Of a DNA stretch of 8,920 nucleotides, positions 1 to 4,443 are shown piece after piece. Every line of letters starts with the position of its first letter. The stretch's first letter is position 1. Source of the DNA: Bacteroidota bacterium. GTDB taxonomy: Bacteria > Bacteroidota > Ignavibacteria > SZUA-365. Both the position numbers and the translations under genes were made by a program. The stretch is taken from the NCBI GenBank assembly GCA_023432805.1, contig JAEYUG010000084.1, positions 1 to 8,920 of the forward strand. Reading direction: 5' to 3'. Under the pieces are notes generated by a model. That model saw only the letters and a list, made by a program, of their open reading frames with translations. It was not told the origin of the DNA and did no database searches.

Positions 1-2
1 GG

Positions 3-158
3 TATGCGACATCGAAGCTGAATAATGGCGTTGTAGAAGGAATCAACAGCAAGATCCAACTGGCGCGTACACGGGCGCGAGGCTGTCGATCCGTACGCAA
101 TTACATCGCCATGATCTATCTCGTCGCCGGCAAGCTCGAATTTGACTTACCCACTTGA
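3..158 (+). CDS. ISL3-family transposase, C-terminal fragment (5' cut by window edge)
   Basis: This is an open frame of 51 codons with no start in the window, ending in TGA. The translation contains NNGVVEGINSKIQLARTRAR, followed by CRSVRNYIAMIYLVAGKL. This is the typical C-terminal end of ISL3-family DDE transposases: the N-G-x-x-E-G-x-N-x-x-I-K block carries the third catalytic acidic residue (the Glu of VEG), and the following aromatic/basic helix is also characteristic. The protein would cut and rejoin DNA at the element's ends. Whether the rest of the gene is intact cannot be judged. The minus-strand reading frame that crosses this stretch is only a run-on of the neighbouring disrupted gene. 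Confidence 0.8.
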   Translation, partial: YATSKLNNGVVEGINSKIQLARTRARGCRSVRNYIAMIYLVAGKLEFDLPT

Positions 159-172
159 AATAGCGAAGAACC
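151..172 (-). repeat. Right terminal inverted repeat of the ISL3-family element
   Basis: Read inward on the minus strand this starts GGTTCTTCGCTATTTCAAGT, matching the general ISL3-family terminus (GG.TCTT followed by an A/T-rich stretch and a short G-rich block). It overlaps the last codons of the transposase gene. Its partner lies outside the window, so the exact length of the repeat is not visible. Confidence 0.6.
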
Positions 173-835
173 GAATCATTGAATCTTGCCGCCGTGAAAC
201 AACCGCTGATCGATCGCCATCGCTCCCATGTCTCTCCACCGTCCGAGGTCACATAGGAACCGGAATCAACGCGGATCGGGATTTCGGGTTCCCATGGTCT
301 TCCGAGGACGATGCCATGTTGTGCATCCCAGAACTCGCAGAATCCGGCCACCACGGGCATCCAGCTCCGACGTCGCACCCACGTCTGGCCATGATCGTCC
401 GACATGTCGAAGGCACATTCCGGTAAGTTGCCCACCTGGTTCTTTGATCCAACGAAACGTGCCCAACGGTTGGTGTCCAATGGAAAAACCGAAGATCTAG
501 GATGAAAGGCGGGGGTGGCGTGTGTCTGCCATTGCTGACCGCCATTTGTGGTCCATGCATAGAACCTCTCTTCAATGGGTGCTGTGTTCGGTGCATTCCT
601 CCACTCCCTGACAGCGAACAGCATGATATACCCCGGTGTCAGCGGGTTCACACTGAATCGGGTATGAGCGCTCGTGAAGGTGGGCTGGTCAAAAATGAAT
701 AGTGAATCATAGGGCAACGGCACGTGTTCCCAGTCCCTGCCGCATTGAAGGTCTGATACAAGCGCCCCGAATAGGCGTTGGGATCAGGATTCGCCCAGAG
801 AATCCCGTAGTCCTTGGTGCTGAACCGGCCCCCTC
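173..835 (-). pseudogene. Secreted Asp-box (BNR/YCF48-like) beta-propeller protein, middle fragment
   Basis: This is the interior of a disrupted gene whose start lies at 2890. It reads leftward from the IS3-family left end. From 835 to about 742 one frame gives RFSTKDYGILWANPDPNAY and then SGRLYQTFNAAG. A single missing base near 733-741 moves it into the frame DWEHVPLPYDSLFIFDQPTF, which stays open to the ISL3 boundary at 173. Asp-box-type motifs (S/T-x-D-x-G-x-T-W) appear as TTNGGQQW, SDDHGQTW and TSDGGETW, the marks of sialidase/YCF48-like propeller blades. The GTG at 721-723 is not a real start because the homologous-looking sequence continues upstream in the other frame. The C-terminal end, including any secretion domain, is lost from view beyond the ISL3 element. 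The binding target is unknown. Confidence 0.75.
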
Positions 836-853
836 TGTCAGGCTAGTTGTCCC
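836..853 (+). repeat. Left terminal inverted repeat of the IS3-family element
   Basis: TGTCAGGCTAGTTGTCCC matches the inward reading of the right end, TGTCAGGGTAGTTGTCCC, at 17 of 18 positions. It begins with TG as IS3-family ends usually do. The match stops exactly at 835/2647, which fixes the boundaries. Confidence 0.9.
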
Positions 854-875
854 CTCAGAAAAAACGGCCTATAAT
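847..875 (+). promoter_or_regulatory. Transposase promoter (-35 TTGTCC, 17 bp, -10 TATAAT)
   Basis: TTGTCC at 847-852 and a perfect TATAAT at 870-875 are separated by 17 bp, the optimal sigma70 spacing. The predicted transcript starts near 882, about 24 bases before the favoured OrfA start. The -35 box lies in the inner part of the left terminal repeat, so transposase bound to the repeat would be expected to block its own promoter, as known for other IS3-family elements. The autoregulation is inference. Confidence 0.65.
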
Positions 876-905
876 AGGCGAGAGAGGGCATAAACCGAGG
901 TGATG

Positions 906-1400
906 ATGCGCTATTCACGCGAAAGAAAGGAAGCGGTGATCAAGAAGATGCTTCCTCCCGAGAATAAGAGTATTCCCGAGATTTCCCGGGAAGAGGGCAT
1001 TTCCGAACCCACGCTGTACCTGTGGCGCAATGCTGCACGCGCCACCGGTCGCCTGTTGCCGGATGCGGACCGCACACCGGAAGGGTGGAGCAGCACCGAC
1101 AAGTTTGCGGCGGTCGTGGAAACGGCGGCGATGAACGAAGCGCACTTGGCGGAGTACTGTCGCCAGCGCGGTCTGTATCCGGAGCAGATCCACACCTGGC
1201 GCCGTGCCTGCGAACAGGCGAACAACTGGGAGGCGGCACAGGCGAAGCAGACCAAGGACGCCATGCGCGCGGTGCGGAAACGGACGCAGGAGCTCGAACG
1301 GGAACTGCAGCGCAAGGAGAAGGCGCTGGCAGAGGCCGCGGCGTTGCTGGTCTTGAAAAAAAAAGTCGACGCACGCTGGGGGGAGGACGCGGACGAATGA
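906..1400 (+). CDS. IS3-family OrfA (helix-turn-helix DNA-binding protein)
   Basis: OrfA supplies the DNA-binding part of the transposase and binds the terminal repeats. Three start codons run in tandem: GTG 900, ATG 903 and ATG 906. I favour ATG 906 because GAGG at 897-900 is then 5 bases upstream, while the GTG overlaps that motif. This gives 164 aa. Residues about 22-45 (IPEISREEGISEPTLYLWRN) form a classic helix-turn-helix. A second HTH-like segment follows at about 85-105 (NEAHLAEYCRQRGLYPEQIH). A Lys/Glu/Leu-rich coiled coil covers roughly residues 118-155 and is suited to oligomerisation. The length exceeds the usual ~100 aa of OrfA. The stop overlaps the orfB start (ATGA), and the A9 run shortly before it allows a -1 frameshift into orfB. 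Confidence 0.88.
   Translation: MRYSRERKEAVIKKMLPPENKSIPEISREEGISEPTLYLWRNAARATGRLLPDADRTPEGWSSTDKFAAVVETAAMNEAHLAEYCRQRGLYPEQIHTWRRACEQANNWEAAQAKQTKDAMRAVRKRTQELERELQRKEKALAEAAALLVLKKKVDARWGEDADE
1356..1364 (+). promoter_or_regulatory. Probable -1 programmed frameshift site (A9)
   Basis: Nine consecutive A residues lie in the orfA frame as AAA AAA AAA, about 12 codons before the orfA stop. The orfB frame is -1 relative to orfA and is open across this site. Slippage by one base gives an OrfAB fusion of about 510 aa. A-rich slippery heptamers (A AAA AAx) are the known mechanism by which IS3-family elements make active transposase. I did not identify a clear stimulatory pseudoknot downstream by eye. 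Confidence 0.7.
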
Positions 1401-2437
1401 TCGGCCTCGAAGATCGTGTCGCTGCCACAACGTTGATCGCCGAAGCAGTTGCCGACGGTGCGCGTCTGGCACCGGCCTGTGCGGTGCTGGAAATCAGCCC
1501 GCGCACGTATCGGCGCTGGTGCCGGCATCCCGCGGGCGACCGGCGCCCCATGGCGCAGCATCCCGCCCCCGACAACAAACTCAGCGAAGAGGAACGCGCC
1601 CAGATTCTCGCGATCTGCCACCGTCCGGAACACGCCGCCCAGAGCCCGGCGGAGATCGTTCCGGTGCTGGCGGATGCCGGTGCATACGTGGCTTCGGAAT
1701 CGAGTTTCTATCGCGTGCTGCGCCGCGCCCGGGAGCTGGCCCATCGCGGTCGCGCCCGGGCCCCGCACCGGGGCGGGCCGCCGCGATCGCATTGTGCGGT
1801 GCGTCCCTGTCAGATCTGGACGTGGGATGTGACGTGGCTGAAAGGACCGGTGCACGGCCTGTTCTTCTACCTCTACCTCATCATTGATCTTTTCAGCCGG
1901 AAGATCGTCGGCTGGGAGGTATGGGAGGAGGAGCGTGCCGATCACGCGGTGGTGCTGATTGATCGGGCGACGCTGGCGGAAGGATGCCGGGGGACGCTCG
2001 AGGTGCTGCACGGCGACAATGGAGCGATCCAGAAGGCCGCGACGCTGCGCGTGCGTCTGGCGGAGCTCGGTGTGGCCGCCTCGTTCAACCGCCCCGGTGT
2101 GAGCAATGACAACGCATACTCGGAATCGGTGTTCCGCACCTGCAAGTATCGACCGGATTATCCGGACCGTGGTTTTGCCACGGTCGATGACGCGCGCGCG
2201 TGGGTCGCGGCGTTTGTCGCATGGTACAACAACGAACACAAGCACAGCGGCATCAGCTATGTCACGCCGGTGGAGCGCCACACCGGGCGCGATGTCGAGA
2301 TCCTGGCACAGCGTGCCACCGTGTATGCTGCCGCCCGGGCGCAGAAGCCGGCGCGGTGGTCAAGGAAGGTGCGCGATTGGTCGCGCAAAGCGACGGTGCA
2401 CCTGAATCGTCGCAGTGCAGAAGCGGACGCGAAATGA
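1397..2437 (+). CDS. IS3-family OrfB transposase catalytic subunit (rve/DDE integrase fold)
   Basis: The 346-aa catalytic part of the transposase, which cuts and joins element ends. The N-terminal ~110 residues hold an HTH_21-like helical segment (ISPRTYRRWCRH and LSEEERAQILAICH). The catalytic triad is clear: D144 in WTWDVTWLKG, D207 in HGDNG and E243 in NDNAYSESVFRTCK. The 35 residues between D207 and E243 are the canonical DD(35)E spacing. The family signature WYNNEHKHSGISYVTPVE follows. The gene can start at ATG 1397 overlapping the orfA stop, or be read as the second half of a fusion made at the A9 run. The frame is intact to TGA 2437, so it is probably functional. Confidence 0.92.
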   Translation: MIGLEDRVAATTLIAEAVADGARLAPACAVLEISPRTYRRWCRHPAGDRRPMAQHPAPDNKLSEEERAQILAICHRPEHAAQSPAEIVPVLADAGAYVASESSFYRVLRRARELAHRGRARAPHRGGPPRSHCAVRPCQIWTWDVTWLKGPVHGLFFYLYLIIDLFSRKIVGWEVWEEERADHAVVLIDRATLAEGCRGTLEVLHGDNGAIQKAATLRVRLAELGVAASFNRPGVSNDNAYSESVFRTCKYRPDYPDRGFATVDDARAWVAAFVAWYNNEHKHSGISYVTPVERHTGRDVEILAQRATVYAAARAQKPARWSRKVRDWSRKATVHLNRRSAEADAK

Positions 2438-2451
2438 CGGGCAGGCCACAG

Positions 2452-2581
2452 CGACGCATCGCCCATAGAGGCCGGATTTTGCCGGTGCCCGGTGCGGTCA
2501 AGAGCCCTTCGCTAATGCGGGCTTGTTTACTCTTGACCGCACCGGGTGGCGGCAGTATGTTGCCGCCATGGGCATGCGTCG
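2452..2581 (+). repeat. Nested inverted repeats forming a branched structure in the IS3-family 3' region
   Basis: An outer 14-bp stem pairs 2452-2466 with 2568/2569-2581, with one unpaired C at 2460. It encloses three further hairpins: a small CCGG/CCGG pair at about 2472-2485, a perfect 17-bp stem (2488-2504 with 2530-2546, 25-base loop), and an 8-bp stem (2547-2554 with 2561-2568, 6-base loop). The last two stems and the outer stem abut with no spacer, as in a multi-way junction. The perfect 17-bp arms read CCCGGTGCGGTCAAGAG and its reverse complement. It may act as an RNA structure (terminator or barrier to transcription entering the element) or as a DNA cruciform. The sequence does not decide between them. 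There is no T-run after any stem. Confidence 0.8.
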
Positions 2582-2628
2582 ATCAACCCCGCACCACACG
2601 AAACAATCATCGAACACCATCAAGTTTT

Positions 2629-2646
2629 GGGACAACTACCCTGACA
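2629..2646 (-). repeat. Right terminal inverted repeat of the IS3-family element
   Basis: GGGACAACTACCCTGACA is the reverse complement of the left repeat except for one position. The element ends at 2646. The next bases (ATCACCGCC) belong to the interrupted propeller gene. Confidence 0.9.
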
Positions 2647-2890
2647 ATCACCGCCGGATCTCGGTGATGGCTCCCGTTGGATAGGGTGAGGCATAGGTGT
2701 TCCATGTCAGCCCGCCGTCGGTCGTGTGAAAGATCGTGCCCGCCAGACCCGCCACCCAGCCATGGTCTTCATCAACGAACTGCACGCGGAAGCAGGTCGT
2801 ATCCGCAAACGGCAGCGGAATCTCCCGGAGCTGCGCAACCGCGTGCCCTCCCAGCGTGATCCAGAGTGCAAGCGACAACATTCGCTTCAT
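2647..2890 (-). pseudogene. Secreted Asp-box beta-propeller protein, N-terminal fragment
   Basis: This is the 5' end of the gene whose continuation lies at 173-835 beyond the IS3-family element. ATG 2890 is preceded by AGGAGG with a 7-base spacer, an excellent ribosome-binding site. Residues 1-20 (MKRMLSLALWITLGGHAVAQ) are a Sec signal peptide ending in a typical AVAQ cleavage region. A first propeller blade follows: VQFVDEDHGWVAGLAGTIFH with the Asp-box TTDGGLTW. The frame ends at TGA 2648-2650, one base before the element. Joining the two sides does not restore one clean frame, so the gene has decayed or lost bases at the junction. A truncated ~80-aa exported protein could still be made. 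Family: YCF48/sialidase-like propellers, often secreted in Bacteroidota. Confidence 0.75.
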
Positions 2891-2990
2891 GTGTTCACCT
2901 CCTGATTCATAGATCGTGATCTCCCTGAGAAATGTTGAATCTCAATACCTCCATCGAACAGGTTCCAAACCCAAACCGCAGTCCGGGCTT

Positions 2991-3374
2991 TCACCCCGTA
3001 TTTGCCTCGTGCGAGGGTCGAGGGCGTATCGATCCAAAGAAACTACAATGCAGAGCGCACGCGGGTCGTGCGCGGATCTCGTAGGGTGAGACGGGATCAA
3101 CAGCGGTCTCGCCGTCGCAGATTCGGATGAGCAGTTCCTGCGCTTGGTGCTCTGGGAAGAGGGCCATCAACTCGGCGTCGATGCGGGGGACGCTCATGCG
3201 CACCCATCGGTGCTCGAGGTCGTCGTACACTGCTTCCAGGTCGAAGACCTGCTGCACGACCGAGGCGGTACGTTGCTCGGTATCGATGACGAGGAACGAG
3301 CTGGTGTGGCCGTCGGCCGTTTCCCTCGAGACCATGTCGACCTTGACGATCGGGATCTGCAGCGAAGTTGGCAT
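2991..3374 (-). CDS. Hypothetical protein, 127 aa
   Basis: I do not recognise the family. The frame starts at ATG 3374, directly after an in-frame TAG, so it cannot extend upstream. There is no clear ribosome-binding site. For about the first 97 codons third positions are overwhelmingly G or C (for example ATC, GTC, GAC, CTC), as in the neighbouring genes, so it is very likely coding on this strand. It has no signal peptide or membrane segment. The middle is acidic (FDLEAVYDDLEHRWVRM, then IDAELMALFPEHQAQELLIR) and should be a soluble alpha/beta protein. From about residue 100 (after YEIRARP) the codon bias fades and the tail looks non-native, which suggests a frameshift or 3' truncation. The gene lies on the same strand as the broken propeller gene, 100 bp upstream of it. 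Confidence 0.5.
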   Translation of the reverse strand: MPTSLQIPIVKVDMVSRETADGHTSSFLVIDTEQRTASVVQQVFDLEAVYDDLEHRWVRMSVPRIDAELMALFPEHQAQELLIRICDGETAVDPVSPYEIRARPACALHCSFFGSIRPRPSHEANTG

Positions 3375-3660
3375 CTACCCGAGTCCGAGGGCGATGGAAT
3401 GCAACGAAGAAGAGCGCCGCGTGGTGGGCGCTGTCGGGACCGCGGATGAGTAGTCGACCGGTCGTTGCACGGCCTCACCTACGCAGTTGTGGAGAGATGG
3501 ATCCGAAAAGGTACGAAGGGGAAACTTCAGATGCCACCCCGGAAAAAACGCCGGAAAGGCGAGCAAAAACTGCCGAAAATGACGAATAATGGCCATCTTG
3601 CCAGTTTCAGATGTATTACGACATCTGATCGCTGCGGCGGCAGCGTGTGTCATGGAACGC
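3375..3660. other. Intergenic stretch without a supported gene
   Basis: About 286 bases between the unknown 127-aa gene and the terminator of the DUF4199-like gene. Frames here lack the codon bias of the real genes. The right half is A-rich on the plus strand (CCGGAAAAAACGCCGG, GCAAAAACTGCCG) and could hold the promoter of the leftward gene. The only distinct structure is the palindrome at 3607-3628, listed separately. Confidence 0.5.
3607..3628. repeat. Palindrome with 8-bp arms and 6-bp spacer
   Basis: TCAGATGT and ACATCTGA flank ATTACG. The arms are perfect, and an A/T-rich centre with this symmetry resembles a binding site for a dimeric regulator. It sits 230 bp upstream of the leftward 127-aa gene and just downstream of the DUF4199-like gene's terminator. 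No T-run follows, so a terminator is less likely. The function is not known. Confidence 0.4.
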
Positions 3661-3664
3661 GAAA

Positions 3665-3684
3665 CGGCGGGCACAGGCCCGCCG
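3665..3684 (-). terminator. Rho-independent-type terminator of the DUF4199-like gene
   Basis: CGGCGGGC and GCCCGCCG form a perfect 8-bp GC stem around a 4-base loop. On the minus strand it is followed by TTTC and lies about 28 bases after the stop codon of the DUF4199-like gene. Flanking GAAA/TTTC can extend the stem across a one-base bulge. Confidence 0.7.
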
Positions 3685-3712
3685 ATTTCATGTGCATGTG
3701 CCTTGTGTGGCG

Positions 3713-4192
3713 CTACGCCTTCGCGCGCGTGAAGATGGCGACGATGGCCGTGGTGACGAGTCCCATGACCGGTGTGCCGATCAGCACCTGCACGAGATAG
3801 TTGCCGAGGCTGAAGTACTCGGCGGCGGCCTGCTCGGTCATCATGCCCGTGCGCACGGCGTGCGCGGCGGCGTTCGTGAAGTACTGCGGCGAGATGACCT
3901 CGGAGGTCAGGTACTGCAGCAGCGGCGACAGCACTGTGACGATGGCGGTGATGATGAGTCCGGACACGAAGCCCTGCATGTATGTCATCGTGCCGCCGAG
4001 ATCCCGTTTGCGCTTGTCGAGCAGCGCGAACACGTAGATGGCGATCGCGGGGATGGCCACGAAGTTCGTGTAGATCATGTGCTGGTCGATGTGCGCGTCG
4101 TGCAGTCCCGCCACCCGTTCGAGCACCATCCACAGCAGCATCATCACGAAGAAGATGATCGCCCATTTGAATTCCGTCGTTCTCTGTTTCAT
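3713..4192 (-). CDS. DUF4199-like small integral membrane protein
   Basis: A 159-aa inner-membrane protein with four hydrophobic segments: residues about 8-30 (WAIIFFVMMLLWMVLERVAG), 39-60 (MIYTNFVAIPAIAIYVFALL), 68-95 (GFVSGLIITAIVTVLSPLLQ) and 128-154 (YLVQVLIGTPVMGLVTTAIV). The N-terminal E-x-K-W entry into helix 1, the Y-T-N-x-x-x-I-P start of helix 2, the D-K-R-K-R-D loop and the F-x-S-G helix 3 match the DUF4199 pattern common in Bacteroidota. The role is unknown. ATG 4192 is chosen because AAGGAG stands 7 bases upstream. A longer frame from 4297 would add an Arg/Pro-rich leader unlike the family. A run of ten C on the coding strand lies just upstream of the ribosome-binding site. The gene is divergent from the methyltransferase at 4444. 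Confidence 0.85.
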   Translation of the reverse strand: MKQRTTEFKWAIIFFVMMLLWMVLERVAGLHDAHIDQHMIYTNFVAIPAIAIYVFALLDKRKRDLGGTMTYMQGFVSGLIITAIVTVLSPLLQYLTSEVISPQYFTNAAAHAVRTGMMTEQAAAEYFSLGNYLVQVLIGTPVMGLVTTAIVAIFTRAKA

Positions 4193-4207
4193 CGTGCACT
4201 CCTTCTT

Positions 4208-4217
4208 GGGGGGGGGG
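4208..4217. repeat. Homopolymer tract G10/C10 in the leader of the DUF4199-like gene
   Basis: Ten consecutive G on the plus strand (C10 in the leader mRNA) end about 15 bases upstream of the DUF4199-like start, close to its AAGGAG. Tracts of this length are prone to slippage. A change in length here would alter leader spacing rather than the reading frame. Confidence 0.7.
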
Positions 4218-4380
4218 ATGGGATGTTGTCGTGCGGTCATGCGGCAGTTGCGGCTGACCGTGTGCGCTCGTGGGGGAAGCCTCCGCCGTCGCAGCACTCG
4301 CTGCGTCGCACGGTGGCGCCATGTTTGAAGGGGCGCAGTCTACGACAATTCTCTTCGAACCTCAAGATGTGAGACCTATG

Positions 4381-4409
4381 TTGTACGGGGCGGTGGGATT
4401 GGACATATT
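4381..4409 (+). promoter_or_regulatory. Candidate promoter for the TylF-like methyltransferase gene
   Basis: TTGTAC (4381-4386) and CATATT (4404-4409) are 17 bp apart and resemble sigma70 boxes at 4 of 6 positions each. Transcription would begin near 4416, about 28 bases before ATG 4444. It is a weak match in a 250-bp divergent intergenic region, so it is only a candidate. Confidence 0.35.
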
Positions 4410-4443
4410 TCAGGCTGTTCCCGATTGAACCGACGGAGTCTGC

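Larger units (their letters stand above)
1..172 (+). mobile_element. Right end of an ISL3-family insertion sequence (left part outside window)
   Basis: The window begins inside this element. It holds the 3' end of a transposase gene and, 14 bases after its stop codon, a terminus that reads GGTTCTTCGC inward on the minus strand. ISL3-family elements are known for terminal repeats beginning GG.TCTT and for a transposase gene ending close to the right repeat, so both observations agree. The outer boundary at about 172 is inferred from that motif and from the propeller reading frame ending there. If the boundary is exact, the flanking bases 173-180 (GAATCATT) should be the 8-bp target duplication and should recur beyond the left end of the element, outside this window. 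Confidence 0.75.
836..2646 (+). mobile_element. Complete IS3-family insertion sequence, 1811 bp
   Basis: The element is bounded by 18-bp terminal inverted repeats starting TGTCAGG. Inside are a promoter overlapping the left repeat, orfA, a nine-A slippage site, orfB overlapping orfA by ATGA, and 209 bp of structured non-coding DNA before the right repeat. The two-frame organisation with an OrfB integrase-like DD(35)E domain is diagnostic of the IS3 family. At 1.8 kb it is longer than most members (about 1.2-1.6 kb), because of the long OrfA and the 3' region. There is no perfect target duplication: the flanking triplets are CTC on the left and ATC on the right. It sits inside the Asp-box propeller gene in the opposite orientation. 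All parts needed for activity appear intact. Confidence 0.9.

Noticed and set aside
43..172. C-terminal part of the minus-strand propeller frame within the ISL3 element
   Set aside because: These codons are antisense to the transposase end. Homology-like features stop at the ISL3 terminus (173), so they are a run-on frame and not native protein.
721..723. GTG as the start of an independent propeller gene
   Set aside because: Blade-like sequence continues upstream in another frame to the IS3-family boundary, and the signal peptide and true start lie at 2890.
911..2281. A 456-codon open frame on the minus strand across the transposase genes
   Set aside because: It is antisense to OrfA/OrfB, whose motifs and DD(35)E triad are unmistakable. 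The antisense protein is Arg-rich with no recognisable motif, a usual by-product of high-GC codon bias.
2488..2546. Simple rho-independent terminator for orfB
   Set aside because: The 17-bp stem has a 25-base loop, no following T-run and is embedded in a larger nested structure, so a plain terminator does not explain it.
3144..3449. Plus-strand frame of 101 codons opposite the unknown gene
   Set aside because: The third-position bias supports the minus-strand frame. The plus frame is a shadow with His/Asp/Arg-rich composition.
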